Source: Gammaproteobacteria bacterium MOLA455 (lineage in GTDB: Bacteria > Pseudomonadota > Gammaproteobacteria > Pseudomonadales > Porticoccaceae). From it: a DNA stretch of 64,000 bases. Position numbers and translations under genes: made by a program. Shown in pieces: positions 53,765 to 63,584 of this stretch (positions within the stretch are counted from its first letter, which is position 1; each line of letters opens with the position of its first letter). Where the stretch lies: contig AZIN01000001.1 in the NCBI GenBank assembly GCA_000511875.1, forward strand, positions 62,001-126,000. Reading direction: 5' to 3'. A model generated the notes under the pieces. That model was not told where the DNA came from, did no database searches, and saw nothing but the letters and a program-made list of their open reading frames with translations.

Positions 53765-56479
53765 TTAATTCCATTTCTTCATGTTGCGTAGCTTGTATTC
53801 CTGGCCTTCCTCTTTATTGCGCTGATCCAGCTCCCTGCGAATGGTTTCAATTAGGGCGGCGCTGACGTCGCTATCGGTCAGAGGTTCTAAATTTTTGTCG
53901 GTGAGATAGAAAATATCTTCAACACGCTCACCCAAGGTTGAGATCTTTGCGTGCAGTACACGCAGTTCAAAGCGCACAAAAATCTGGGTCAGGTGAGCTA
54001 GCAGGCCGGGTCGATCCGGTGTGATTATTTCGAGAATCACACAGTTGGCTTCAACATCATGGCGCAGTTTTGCCGTGGTTTTTAGGGCGAAGTTTTTCAG
54101 CTGGCGCGGCGTGCGTTGCTGCACCTCGATATTGATTTCGCTGGGGTTTGCAATGGCTTGGTGGAGTGTCTGAACGATCTTCTCACAGCGCAGGCTGTCC
54201 TTGCCAATCGGTTGATCCTGCTCGTCGAGAACATAGAAAACATCGAAGGCACTGCCTTCACTGTTGCTGTTTAGGCGGGCATCATGGATATTCAAGTTGA
54301 GCCGGTCTAGGGCTGAGGCAATGATCGAAAAGTTATTTTGTCGGTCTTTACTGTGGACAAAAATCTGTGTTGCAACAGGTATCTCTTCCCCCACATCACT
54401 GATTAGAATGACCACTTTTCTGGCGTCTTGGTTGGCTAGAATTGCTTTGGTGAACTCCGCGACATCTTCGGCGCTTTCGCGCAAAAAGAAGTCTTCATCG
54501 ACGTCGCGCCACACACTGATGGCTTCTGAGCGGTCAATATTATCGGCGGCCAGAGCACGCAGTGCCGAGTCTTTGGCTTCACGAACCCAGGCCGCGCGAC
54601 TGAAGGGCGCGACAGTGCCCAGTTGTAGTGCACGCTTGGTCTCGAAATAGAGATTGTGCATCAGCGAACCTTTCCACTCGGTCCACAGTCGTGGGTTGGT
54701 GGCGTTGATATCGGCCACGGTGAGCACGTAGAGGTAATCCAGATGCATCTGATCGCCCACATGGGTGGCAAACTTGTGGATTACATCTGGATCTGAGGTG
54801 TCCTCGCGCTGGGAGATGGTGGACATCAATAGATGGTTTTCCACTAGCCATTTTAACAGATCGACCTCTTGGGGCTGCAGCCCGTGGCGCTCGGCAAAGT
54901 TGGCTATGTCCACTTTACCTAGGGTCGAGTGATCGCCACCGCGACCTTTGGCTATATCGTGATACAGCGCTGCGATAACAATTAGTTCACGGCGGCGAAA
55001 GTTTTTGTAAATATGCGCGGCCACCGGGAACTTCGCCGCCACATCGGGCAGGGTCAGGCGACGCACATTGCGCACTACTTCGAGAGTGTGCACATCAACC
55101 GGGTAAATATGAAAAAGGTCGTGTTGCATCTGGCCGACGATCTTGCCGAATTCAGGCAGGTAGCTACCCAAAATACCATAGCGATTCATACGCTGCAGCT
55201 GGTTAGAGAGTTTGTAGGGCGCCTTCAAGATACGCATGAACAGGGCGCGATTTTCGGGATCGGCACGGAATTTGTTGTTGATCAGGCCGCGGTGTAGGCG
55301 AATCTGACGGATGGTGGAGGCACGAATGCCTTCGATACTGTCGTTTTCACCCATGATGGCAAATAGCTCGAGCAGGGCGGAGGGGTTGTGAATAAAGACC
55401 GATTCGTCAGTGGTACCCAGATCGTTGTCGCGAATCACAAAGCGCGCATTGATTGGCGTGACCACTTTGACTTTGTTTTTGCGATAAACGGCTTCGTCGA
55501 GATACTCCAGGAGCACTTCATTGAGCTCGCGGATCGACATCACAACCTGGTAGTAGCGCTGCATAAATTTCTCAACACCCAGGCGCTCGGAGCTGTCTTT
55601 ATAGCCGAACATGACTGCTAGTTTGCGCTGATAATCAAACAACAGGCGCTCTTCTGGACGGTCAGTGATCAGGTGCAGTCCGTAGCGTACTTTCCACAGG
55701 AATTCTTCATCGCGGCGCACTGTGGCGTACTCTTCTTCTGACAAAAAGCCTTCGGCAATTAATAGGGAGCGGCGGTGCACTTGAAAGTGGCGCTTGGCGG
55801 TCCAGTTAAATACCTGAATGTCTCTGAGGCCGCCTGGCGCCTCTTTAATATTTGGCTCAAGGTTGTATTCAGTGTCGCCGTGTTTGCGGTGACGGGCTTT
55901 CTGCTCGTCGATTTTTCCGCGATAAAACTTTTCTGAGGCCCAGATCTTGTTCGGGCCGGTTTTGGTTTTGAGTTTGTCGAGGAGCTCCCTGTCACCGGCT
56001 AGGAGGCGTGTCTCCATAAGATTGGTGGCCACGGTAATATCATCCTTGGCTTCGTCGACGCACTGGGAAACGCTGCGCGTGCTGTGGCCAATCTTTAGCT
56101 GAATGTCCCAGAGAAAGGTCAAAAACTGTTCGATACTCTGGCGGTAGCGCTCGGCTTTGTCCCGTTTCATCAGAATCAGTAGATCTATATCCGAGTGGGG
56201 ATGCAGCTCGCCGCGACCATAGCCGCCGACCGCGATCAGGCTGATATCAGCGTCCCATTCAAAACGGTTCCAGGCGTGGCGCAGAATTAGATCGGCAAAA
56301 TGGGCCCGTTCATTAACCAGCTGGTGAACATTCTCACCGTCATTGAAGCGCTTGTTGAAATGGTTGTTGGCAAAGCCTAGGGCGTCGCGGAAGACGGCGA
56401 TCGGATTGCCTTTTACTATGTCCGCAGCAAAGCGTTTCTCATCAAAGAAAACTGGCACTAGATAAGTTTTGGGGTGCAT
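53765..56479 (-). CDS. glnD: Bifunctional [protein-PII] uridylyltransferase/uridylyl-removing enzyme
   Basis: Nitrogen status sensor: uridylylates PII when glutamine is low and removes UMP when high. 904 residues, full length. Nucleotidyltransferase motif GGYGRGELHPHSDIDLL (85-101), HD hydrolase motif ALYHDIAKGRGGDHS (near 510), and two C-terminal ACT domains (about 700-775 and 815-890; ITPDRPGLLAHLTQIF). map ends 2 bases before its start, so the two are cotranscribed, as in E. coli (map-glnD). Confidence 0.96.
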   Translation of the reverse strand: MHPKTYLVPVFFDEKRFAADIVKGNPIAVFRDALGFANNHFNKRFNDGENVHQLVNERAHFADLILRHAWNRFEWDADISLIAVGGYGRGELHPHSDIDLLILMKRDKAERYRQSIEQFLTFLWDIQLKIGHSTRSVSQCVDEAKDDITVATNLMETRLLAGDRELLDKLKTKTGPNKIWASEKFYRGKIDEQKARHRKHGDTEYNLEPNIKEAPGGLRDIQVFNWTAKRHFQVHRRSLLIAEGFLSEEEYATVRRDEEFLWKVRYGLHLITDRPEERLLFDYQRKLAVMFGYKDSSERLGVEKFMQRYYQVVMSIRELNEVLLEYLDEAVYRKNKVKVVTPINARFVIRDNDLGTTDESVFIHNPSALLELFAIMGENDSIEGIRASTIRQIRLHRGLINNKFRADPENRALFMRILKAPYKLSNQLQRMNRYGILGSYLPEFGKIVGQMQHDLFHIYPVDVHTLEVVRNVRRLTLPDVAAKFPVAAHIYKNFRRRELIVIAALYHDIAKGRGGDHSTLGKVDIANFAERHGLQPQEVDLLKWLVENHLLMSTISQREDTSDPDVIHKFATHVGDQMHLDYLYVLTVADINATNPRLWTEWKGSLMHNLYFETKRALQLGTVAPFSRAAWVREAKDSALRALAADNIDRSEAISVWRDVDEDFFLRESAEDVAEFTKAILANQDARKVVILISDVGEEIPVATQIFVHSKDRQNNFSIIASALDRLNLNIHDARLNSNSEGSAFDVFYVLDEQDQPIGKDSLRCEKIVQTLHQAIANPSEINIEVQQRTPRQLKNFALKTTAKLRHDVEANCVILEIITPDRPGLLAHLTQIFVRFELRVLHAKISTLGERVEDIFYLTDKNLEPLTDSDVSAALIETIRRELDQRNKEEGQEYKLRNMKKWN

Positions 56480-56481
56480 GA

Positions 56482-57261
56482 TTATTTTTTCTTGTAGGGT
56501 TCTTCGTGGCGGGCGGTCAATACTTCAACACCAGTGCTGGTGACTACCATGGTGTGTTCCCATTGGGAGGAGAGTCGGCCGTCGCGAGTCTCGACGGTCC
56601 AGCCATCGGATTTCATCTTGGTGCTATATTTTCCTGCATTGATCATGGGTTCGATGGTAAAGGTCATACCTTCTTCGAGAATTAATCCAGTGTCAGGCTT
56701 GCCATAGTGCAGTACCTGAGGCTCTTCATGGAACTCCATGCCAATACCGTGACCGCAGTAGTCGCGGACCACTGAGTAGTAGTTGGCTTCGGCATGGGTC
56801 TGAATAACATGGCCTATATCACCGAGACGAATACCAGGTCTGACCATGTCTATTGCTTTATAGAGACACTCTTGTGAGATATCGATTAGACGTTGGGCGT
56901 GGGGTGCAACATCCCCGACTGTATACATCTTGCTGGTATCACCGTACCAGCCATCTTTAATCACAGTCACATCAATATTGATGATATCGCCGTTTTTGAG
57001 AATCTTTTTCTGCGATGGAATGCCGTGGCAGACCACTTGGTTAACTGAAGTGCAGACGGATTTTGGGAAGCCACGATAACCCAGGCAGGCGGGTATGGCT
57101 TTTTGCATATCGACTATATGGTCGTGACAGATTTTATCCAGCTCTTCAGTACTCACCCCTGGCACTACATATTGGCCAATCAGTTCGAGGACTTCAGCAG
57201 CTAGGCGTCCTGCAACGCGCATCTTGGCGATATCATCCGCCGATCTTAGTTGTATGGTCAT
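56482..57261 (-). CDS. map: Methionine aminopeptidase type I
   Basis: Removes the N-terminal methionine from nascent proteins. 259 residues. Metal ligands visible in IDVTVIKDGWYGDTSKMY (two Asp), GHGIGMEFHEEP (His), TFTIEPM (Glu) and QWEHTMVV (Glu). Divergent from rpsB with a 407-base promoter region between, the same organisation as in E. coli. Confidence 0.97.
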   Translation of the reverse strand: MTIQLRSADDIAKMRVAGRLAAEVLELIGQYVVPGVSTEELDKICHDHIVDMQKAIPACLGYRGFPKSVCTSVNQVVCHGIPSQKKILKNGDIINIDVTVIKDGWYGDTSKMYTVGDVAPHAQRLIDISQECLYKAIDMVRPGIRLGDIGHVIQTHAEANYYSVVRDYCGHGIGMEFHEEPQVLHYGKPDTGLILEEGMTFTIEPMINAGKYSTKMKSDGWTVETRDGRLSSQWEHTMVVTSTGVEVLTARHEEPYKKK

Positions 57262-57668
57262 GGTTGGCCTTCATCTACGTAGAGTTGGGTCTATTGTACG
57301 CATCAAAGCGGCATTCGGGGAGTGCCTTTGAGCCTTATAAGTAAACTAATCACTCTGCTGTTTGAGCCTCAGGCCTAGTCTCGAGGTTGATTGGCTCACT
57401 GTCCCCTATAAAAGCGAGGCCTGAACTGGGTTAGTGATGTTGCAGCGCAGCGCTTTTACTGAGCTTTTTTTCTTTAATTAGACTAATCAATATGGTATAA
57501 AGCGCGCCGTCTGGTGAGATGTCTTGGCAGACTTTAATGTAACTAAACTTTTTTTTAAACGACACACACGTTCCGTCACAGTGATCTGGGTGCCTAAAAG
57601 CGCAATACTAGCTTGAATGGTTGATCTACTGGGGTACGTGGAGGCTTAACCCCCTAAAAGGAAAAATT
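57262..57668. promoter_or_regulatory. Divergent map/rpsB control region with probable S2 leader
   Basis: 407 bases. A possible extended -10 TGGTATAAAG (57493-57502) with a weak -35 would start an rpsB leader of about 160 bases. Near the 3' end, GGGG-TACGTGGAGGCTTAA-CCCC (57632-57654) precedes the rpsB ribosome binding site AAAAGG. In gammaproteobacteria the rpsB leader (t44 RNA) binds protein S2 to repress rpsB-tsf; this stretch is probably the counterpart, judged by position and form only. Confidence 0.45.
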
Positions 57669-58481
57669 ATGTCTTCTGTAAGTATGCGCGATATGTTGCA
57701 GGCTGGTGTTCACTTCGGTCACCAAACCCGCTTCTGGAACCCCAAGATGAGCAAGTTTATATTTGGCTCACGCAACAAAGTTCATGTTATTAACCTTGAG
57801 CAAACTGTACCGGCTTTCAATGAAGCACTTGAAATCCTCCGTGTAGAAGCGGCCAAGGGCAATCAAATTCTTTTTGTTGGCACCAAGCGTGCTGCACAAA
57901 AAATCCTCAAAGAAGAAGCAGAGCGCTGTGGCATGCCTTACGTCAGCCACCGCTGGTTGGGTGGTATGTTGACCAACTACAAGACTATCCGTGCTTCTAT
58001 CCGTCGTTTCCGCGAATTGGAAACTCAGGAAGCTAATGGCACCTTTGAGCGTCTCACCAAGAAAGAAGTTCTGATGCGCACGCGTATGAAGGACAAGCTG
58101 GAAAATTCAATCGGTGGTATCAAGGATATGAACGGCTTGCCCGACATCCTTTTCGTTATCGATGTTGACCATGAGCGCATTGCTATTAACGAAGCCAATA
58201 AGCTGGGTATCCCAGTTGTAGGTATTGTTGATACTAACAGCAATCCTGATGGCGTCGATTACGTGATTCCAGGTAACGATGACTCAATCCGTGCTATTAA
58301 GCTTTACGCTGCATCTATCGCCAATGCTGTTCTTGAAGGTAAAGCGCAGTCAGCTAAAGTGTCTAGCAAAGATGAGTTTGTTGAAGAAGCTGCACCAGCA
58401 GTTGAAGCGGCTCCAGAAGCAGCTCCAGCGGTTGATGCTGCTGCAGAAGTACCTGCATCTAAGGAAGCTGCTGCCGAGTAA
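57669..58481 (+). CDS. rpsB: 30S ribosomal protein S2
   Basis: 270 residues from ATG 57669, where the family N-terminus [19 protein letters not shown] begins; the frame also opens at 57621 but that would include the leader. Core [20 protein letters not shown] and [10 protein letters not shown]. The C-terminal ~35 residues are an Ala/Glu/Pro-rich tail ([15 protein letters not shown]), longer than in E. coli S2 (241). Start of the conserved translation-envelope gene series. Confidence 0.98.
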   Translation: MSSVSMRDMLQAGVHFGHQTRFWNPKMSKFIFGSRNKVHVINLEQTVPAFNEALEILRVEAAKGNQILFVGTKRAAQKILKEEAERCGMPYVSHRWLGGMLTNYKTIRASIRRFRELETQEANGTFERLTKKEVLMRTRMKDKLENSIGGIKDMNGLPDILFVIDVDHERIAINEANKLGIPVVGIVDTNSNPDGVDYVIPGNDDSIRAIKLYAASIANAVLEGKAQSAKVSSKDEFVEEAAPAVEAAPEAAPAVDAAAEVPASKEAAAE

Positions 58482-58508
58482 TAGGCACTATCTATTACAT
58501 GCAGCATA

Positions 58509-58533
58509 AAAGGGGGCTAGAGCCCCCTTTTTT
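58509..58533 (+). terminator. Terminator/attenuator between rpsB and tsf
   Basis: AAGGGGGCT-AGAGCCCCCTTTTTT: perfect GGGGGCT/AGCCCCC-type stem with seven Ts, 28 bases after the rpsB stop. As tsf has no evident separate promoter in the remaining 33 bases, it is likely a partial attenuator adjusting S2:EF-Ts ratio. Confidence 0.88.
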
Positions 58534-58566
58534 AAAAACTAATTTTATGATTTAGAGAGGAATACA

Positions 58567-59427
58567 ATGGCACAGGTAACGGCGTCACTGGTAAAAGAGC
58601 TTCGCGACCGCACAGGTCTTGGCATGATGGAGTGCAAGCGTGCACTGGTTGAGTCTGATGGTGATATTGGTAAAGCAATTGAAGAGCTGCGCAAGTCGAG
58701 CGGCATGAAAGCAGCGAAAAAAGCCGGTCGTACCGCAGCTGAAGGTTTGGTTGCAGTGAAAGCTGAGAATGGCTATGGACAGCTTGTGGAAATTAATAGT
58801 GAAACCGATTTTGTAACTCGCGATGCGGGCTTTCAAGATTTTGTTGAGACTGTTTTGCATGCAAGTTTTGCCGCCAAGCAGACCGATATCGCAGCTGTTA
58901 TGGCGGGCGATCTGGAAGCTGCTCGTGAAGCACTGGTCCAAAAATGCGGTGAGAATGTCTCGCCACGTCGTCTGGCTAGCATTGAAGCGCCAGTTGTCGG
59001 CGGTTATGTTCACAGCAATATGCGCATTGCTGTTATCGTCGGTCTGACCGGCGGTGACGAGGCTCTGGCGCGTGACGTGGCCATGCATATTGCAGCGGTT
59101 AACCCTGCTGTTGTCAGCTCTGATCAAATGCCAGCTGAGGTGATCGAAGCTGAGCGCGCTATCTTTGTTGCCCAGGCCGCTGAGAGTGGTAAGCCTGCTG
59201 AAATCGTTGAGAAAATGGTTCAGGGACGTGTGAGCAAGTTCTTAAAAGAAAGCAGTCTGGTCGATCAGCCTTTCGTTAAAGATCCCGATATGACTGTTGG
59301 TAAGCTGATTGCTGCCGGCGGTGCTACGATTGTTGGGTTTACTCGTTATGAAGTCGGCGAAGGCATCGAGAAAGACGAAGTTGATTTTGCAGCTGAAGTT
59401 GCAGCTCAGGTTCAGGGTGCTAACTAA
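58567..59427 (+). CDS. tsf: Elongation factor Ts
   Basis: Guanine nucleotide exchange factor for EF-Tu. 286 residues. N-terminal UBA-like [19 protein letters not shown] (17-35), EF-Tu contact TDFVTRD near 78, and C-terminal [13 protein letters not shown]. Follows rpsB after an attenuator. AGAGAGGAA precedes the ATG. Confidence 0.98.
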   Translation: MAQVTASLVKELRDRTGLGMMECKRALVESDGDIGKAIEELRKSSGMKAAKKAGRTAAEGLVAVKAENGYGQLVEINSETDFVTRDAGFQDFVETVLHASFAAKQTDIAAVMAGDLEAAREALVQKCGENVSPRRLASIEAPVVGGYVHSNMRIAVIVGLTGGDEALARDVAMHIAAVNPAVVSSDQMPAEVIEAERAIFVAQAAESGKPAEIVEKMVQGRVSKFLKESSLVDQPFVKDPDMTVGKLIAAGGATIVGFTRYEVGEGIEKDEVDFAAEVAAQVQGAN

Positions 59428-59463
59428 GATAAAGCTAAACTAAACTCGATAAAGGGTTCCGAT

Positions 59464-60207
59464 ATGCCATTAGCTGGAAAAGAGAAAAAGTATAAGCGTA
59501 TTCTTTTAAAACTCAGCGGTGAAGAGTTGATGGGAGAAGAGGGCTTCGGGATTGATCCCAAGGTTCTCGATCGCATGGCGCTTGAAATTGGCCAGCTAGT
59601 GGGTATTGGTGTTCAGGTCGGTCTGGTGATTGGCGGCGGAAATTTGTTTCGTGGCGCTGCTCTTAATCAGGCCGGTATGGATCGTGTAACCGGCGATCAT
59701 ATGGGTATGTTAGCGACAGTGATGAATGCGTTGGCGATGCGCGACGCGCTCGAACGAACCAATATTTCATCTCATGTTATGTCGGCAATTCCCATGAGCG
59801 GGGTTGTCGAACACTACGATCGCCGTCGGGCGATTCGCTATTTAAAAGATGGCGACGTGGTAATTTTTTCGGCCGGTACCGGCAATCCTTTCTTTACTAC
59901 CGACTCTGCTGCCTGTTTGCGCGGCATTGAGATCGAAGCCAATGTTGTACTCAAGGCGACCAAAGTCGACGGCGTCTATACTGCTGATCCAATGCTTGAT
60001 CCCACCGCTGAGCTCTATGATCATCTCACCTATGATGAGGTTCTGGATAAAAAGCTCGGGGTCATGGATCTGACGGCGATTTGTCTGTGTCGCGAACACA
60101 ATATGCCGTTGCGCGTTTTCCGTATGTCGAAGCAGGGCGCATTGCTCAACCTGGTAGTGGGTGGCGACGAAGGCACTTTGATCGAAGAGGATAAAAAAGA
60201 TGATTAA
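59464..60207 (+). CDS. pyrH: UMP kinase
   Basis: Hexameric bacterial UMP kinase, pyrimidine nucleotide synthesis. 247 residues. [13 protein letters not shown] (phosphate-binding), [12 protein letters not shown], and [13 protein letters not shown] motifs. 36 bases after tsf; its 3' end overlaps frr by 8 bases. Confidence 0.98.
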   Translation: MPLAGKEKKYKRILLKLSGEELMGEEGFGIDPKVLDRMALEIGQLVGIGVQVGLVIGGGNLFRGAALNQAGMDRVTGDHMGMLATVMNALAMRDALERTNISSHVMSAIPMSGVVEHYDRRRAIRYLKDGDVVIFSAGTGNPFFTTDSAACLRGIEIEANVVLKATKVDGVYTADPMLDPTAELYDHLTYDEVLDKKLGVMDLTAICLCREHNMPLRVFRMSKQGALLNLVVGGDEGTLIEEDKKDD

Positions 60208-60757
60208 TGAATTAAAAACAGAAGCTAATACGCGCATGGCTAAAGCGATTGACGCTTTGGGTAATGCCTTTAATAAAATTCGCACAGGCCGAGCTCATCC
60301 GAGCCTGTTAGACGGTATTACCGTGGACTATTATGGTGTCAATACACCACTGGCCCAGGCCGCTTCGATTGTCATTGAAGACGCTCGCACACTGTCGTTG
60401 ACCCCCTGGGAAAAAAGTCTGGTTCCGGCCATTGAGAAGGCGATTCTCAAGTCTGAGTTAGGTTTGAACCCAACTACTGCAGGCGCTGTGATTCGTCTGC
60501 CGCTGCCAGCACTTACCGAAGAGACTCGTAAGGTCTATGGCAAGCAAGCCAAGGCAGAAGCAGAAAATGGTCGCATTTCAGTGCGAAATGTTCGCCGCGA
60601 TGTACTCTCCAGCCTCAAGGCACTGCTGAAAGATAAAGATATCAGTGAAGATGAGGAGCGCAGAGCTCAGGATGAAATTCAAAAGATCACTGATGGCTTT
60701 ATCGCCCGTATCGACGAAGCTCTGGCGGCCAAAGAAAAGGACCTAATGGAGATCTAA
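60200..60757 (+). CDS. frr: Ribosome recycling factor
   Basis: 185 residues, the standard length. Conserved [23 protein letters not shown] and the long-helix segment [19 protein letters not shown]. Splits post-termination ribosomes with EF-G. Start overlaps pyrH by 8 bases with GAGGATAAAAAAG upstream inside pyrH. Confidence 0.98.
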   Translation: MINELKTEANTRMAKAIDALGNAFNKIRTGRAHPSLLDGITVDYYGVNTPLAQAASIVIEDARTLSLTPWEKSLVPAIEKAILKSELGLNPTTAGAVIRLPLPALTEETRKVYGKQAKAEAENGRISVRNVRRDVLSSLKALLKDKDISEDEERRAQDEIQKITDGFIARIDEALAAKEKDLMEI

Positions 60758-60776
60758 TCTCCATGGTGAACCCCTG

Positions 60777-61562
60777 ATGGCAGATTCCGGCTCCAAATCC
60801 GACGCTTTTTCCGACTGTGAAAACGTCGCGCACCCGTTAAAGCATGTTGCCGTGATTATGGATGGCAATAATCGCTGGGCGAAACAGCGTGGTCTCTCAG
60901 GGGTTGCCGGCCACGAAGCTGGGGTAGAGCGTATTCGCGATATTTTACATGCGGCGAAAACTCGCGGTATCGAAGTGGTTACGCTATTTGCCTTTAGCAG
61001 TGAGAATTGGAAACGACCGGAGCTCGAGGTTCGCGGTTTGATGGCGCTGTTTTCCTCTTACCTTAAAAAAGAAGCTAAAAAGCTCCGTGACGATGGTGTA
61101 CGCCTCAAAGTTGTCGGTAATCGCAGTCATTTTAGCGATCGCCTCAAGCGTTTGATCGACGACGCCGAGACGTTGACTGCCAGTGGCCAATTCACTTTGG
61201 TACTCTGTGTCGATTACGGCGGACGCTGGGATATTGCCAGTGCTGCTCAGAAAATTGCCACGGAAGTTCAAATGGGACGCCTGCGGGCCTCTGATATTAC
61301 TGAAGCCACAGTGGGTAAGTTTCTTCAGACCGAGGGTCTACCGGATCCCGATCTCTGTTTGCGCACCGCGGGCGAACAGCGTATCAGTAACTTCTTACTC
61401 TGGCAGATGGCTTACACCGAATTTTATTTTGCCAATTGTTACTGGCCGGACTTTGATGCAGCGGCTCTCAATGCGGCTGTAGACGAATACTATTCACGTC
61501 AACGTCGCTTTGGATTACGCGACGCGGCAGATTATGAACTTGCTTCCCGAGGAACAGAATAA
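60777..61562 (+). CDS. uppS: Undecaprenyl diphosphate synthase
   Basis: cis-prenyltransferase making the C55 lipid carrier of cell-wall synthesis. 261 residues. Catalytic Asp29 in VAVIMDGNNRWAKQRG, followed by GHEAG; C-terminal DLCLRTAGEQRISNFLLWQ. cdsA starts immediately after the stop. The enzyme acts after dxr-derived isoprenoid precursors, encoded two genes on. Confidence 0.97.
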   Translation: MADSGSKSDAFSDCENVAHPLKHVAVIMDGNNRWAKQRGLSGVAGHEAGVERIRDILHAAKTRGIEVVTLFAFSSENWKRPELEVRGLMALFSSYLKKEAKKLRDDGVRLKVVGNRSHFSDRLKRLIDDAETLTASGQFTLVLCVDYGGRWDIASAAQKIATEVQMGRLRASDITEATVGKFLQTEGLPDPDLCLRTAGEQRISNFLLWQMAYTEFYFANCYWPDFDAAALNAAVDEYYSRQRRFGLRDAADYELASRGTE

Positions 61563-62393
61563 GTGTTTAGACAGCGTGTTATCACTGCCATCGCGCTGGT
61601 TCTGGGCTTGTTGGCGCTACTGTTTAGTTTGAGTCCGCTGACTTTTTCACTGGTGGTCGTGTCTGTCGTGCTGCTGGCTGGCTGGGAGTGGGCCAATCTA
61701 ATGGGGCTGTCGGCCAAAAGGCACAAGCTGGCATATGTAGTGTTGTTAGCTCTGGTTCTCAGCGTTGCTGCTTTAGGCCTAAATCTCTTTGGTGCGCTAA
61801 ATGTCTCCCTAGGACAGACTCTCTGTCTTATTGCATCAGTTCTCTGGGCGGTCATTTTTCTCTGGATTCAGGGTTATCCCTCGAGCGCCATTCTCTGGTC
61901 ACCACAACCTATTTTGGGGCTCTTGGGGCTGGTTCTGTTGTCGATTACCTGGGTGGCTATTGTGCTAATTATTCATCAGCCTCACGGCCCCTGGATATTG
62001 CTCTTTGCCTTTGCGGTTGTCGCCTTGGCCGATGTGGGTGGCTATGTGGCCGGCAATCTGTTCGGTAAACACAAATTGGCGCCGCTGGTCAGTCCAGGCA
62101 AAACCTGGGAAGGCTTTTTTGGCGGCATTCTATTGCAGTGCATTTTGGTCGCCTCCATGGCCTCGTTTATGCCGGAAAAAATAACCACTGTTATGCTGCT
62201 GGCGCTGATTATACCAGTGTCGCTCTATTCGGTTCTCGGGGATCTTTTTGAGAGCATGATCAAGCGTCACAATGGCGTTAAAGACAGTGGCAATATACTC
62301 CCTGGACACGGCGGTGTGCTCGATCGAATTGACGGGCTGATTGCCGCGCTGCCATTGTTTATCCTGCTTTTTCTTCTGCTGAGCCCTTTTTAG
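61563..62393 (+). CDS. cdsA: Phosphatidate cytidylyltransferase (CDP-diglyceride synthase)
   Basis: Integral membrane enzyme forming CDP-diacylglycerol from phosphatidate and CTP. 276 residues with about eight hydrophobic helices. The family signature near the C-terminus is SMIKRHNGVKDSGNILPGHG, followed by GVLDRIDGL. Starts with GTG directly after the uppS TAA. Confidence 0.96.
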   Translation: MFRQRVITAIALVLGLLALLFSLSPLTFSLVVVSVVLLAGWEWANLMGLSAKRHKLAYVVLLALVLSVAALGLNLFGALNVSLGQTLCLIASVLWAVIFLWIQGYPSSAILWSPQPILGLLGLVLLSITWVAIVLIIHQPHGPWILLFAFAVVALADVGGYVAGNLFGKHKLAPLVSPGKTWEGFFGGILLQCILVASMASFMPEKITTVMLLALIIPVSLYSVLGDLFESMIKRHNGVKDSGNILPGHGGVLDRIDGLIAALPLFILLFLLLSPF

Positions 62394-62396
62394 ATT

Positions 62397-63581
62397 ATGC
62401 AAATGATCACTGTCCTCGGGGCAACCGGGTCCATAGGTATTAGCACTCTCGATGTGATTGCTCGACACCCAGATAAATACGCTGTTTTTGCCCTTAGTGC
62501 CCACACTCAAATTAATAAGCTGGCTGAGCAGTGTCAGCAGTTCAATCCCAAATTTGCCGTTGTAAGCGATGCTGTCCTGGCCGATCAGTTGCAAGCAAAG
62601 CTGCGCGCCTGTGGTTGCGCCACAGAAGCTATTTACGGCGTAGATGCCCTCTGCCAGGTTTCCAGTGACGCGGCTGTAGATACGGTGATGGCAGCTATTG
62701 TTGGTGCCGCTGGTTTAGTCCCGACTCTGGCTGCGGTGCACGCTGGAAAGAAAATATTACTCGCCAATAAAGAAGCGTTGGTGATGGCTGGCGGTTTGTT
62801 TATGCAAGCTGTGGCTGACTCCGGCTCAATGCTATTGCCTATCGATAGCGAGCACAACGCAATATTCCAGTGTTTGCCAACAGATTATGGCACGTCGTCT
62901 GGCGCTGATCGCGGGGTTGAGAAGTTATTGCTCTCGGCTTCCGGCGGTCCCTTCCGTGGCATGAGCTTGGAGCAGATGCACAGTGTCACTCCAGACCAGG
63001 CATGCGCTCACCCAAACTGGAGTATGGGGCGCAAGATTTCGGTCGATTCGGCATCCTTGATGAACAAGGGGTTAGAGCTGATCGAAGCCTGCTGGTTATT
63101 TGCAGTGCCCGAGCAGTCAATCGAAGTGGTGGTGCATCCGCAGAGTATTATCCACTCATTGGTGCAGTATGCTGACGGTTCAGTGCTGGCCCAGTTGGGT
63201 AACCCGGATATGCGCACGCCGATTGCTCACGCTTTGGCCTGGCCTCAACGCATAGAGTCCGGCGTGGCCCATCTAGACCTTTTTGAGATTGCTCGACTGG
63301 ACTTTGAAAAGCCTGATATGCGGGCGTTTCCCTGTTTAGCTATCGCCAGAGCTGCCGCTCAGGCAGGGGGCGATGCAGCGACTATACTCAATGCGGCGAA
63401 TGAAGTTGCGGTGCAGGCGTTTCTTGATCAGCGCATTGGCTTTACGCAAATTGCCGCTGTAGTGAAGGAGACGCTGAATAGACAGGCTGTCAGTGAACCA
63501 GAATCACTTGAGGCAGTCCAAGAGTCCGACAATCAGGCGCGCCTGTATAGTAGTGCCTACATTACAAGATTAGAGAAGTAA
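62397..63581 (+). CDS. dxr: 1-deoxy-D-xylulose 5-phosphate reductoisomerase
   Basis: First committed enzyme of the MEP isoprenoid pathway, NADPH dependent. 394 residues. NADPH-binding [14 protein letters not shown] (8-21), metal/substrate [13 protein letters not shown] near 145, flexible loop [10 protein letters not shown] near 181, and [20 protein letters not shown] near 204-223. 3 bases after cdsA. Confidence 0.97.
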   Translation: MQMITVLGATGSIGISTLDVIARHPDKYAVFALSAHTQINKLAEQCQQFNPKFAVVSDAVLADQLQAKLRACGCATEAIYGVDALCQVSSDAAVDTVMAAIVGAAGLVPTLAAVHAGKKILLANKEALVMAGGLFMQAVADSGSMLLPIDSEHNAIFQCLPTDYGTSSGADRGVEKLLLSASGGPFRGMSLEQMHSVTPDQACAHPNWSMGRKISVDSASLMNKGLELIEACWLFAVPEQSIEVVVHPQSIIHSLVQYADGSVLAQLGNPDMRTPIAHALAWPQRIESGVAHLDLFEIARLDFEKPDMRAFPCLAIARAAAQAGGDAATILNAANEVAVQAFLDQRIGFTQIAAVVKETLNRQAVSEPESLEAVQESDNQARLYSSAYITRLEK

Positions 63582-63584
63582 TCT

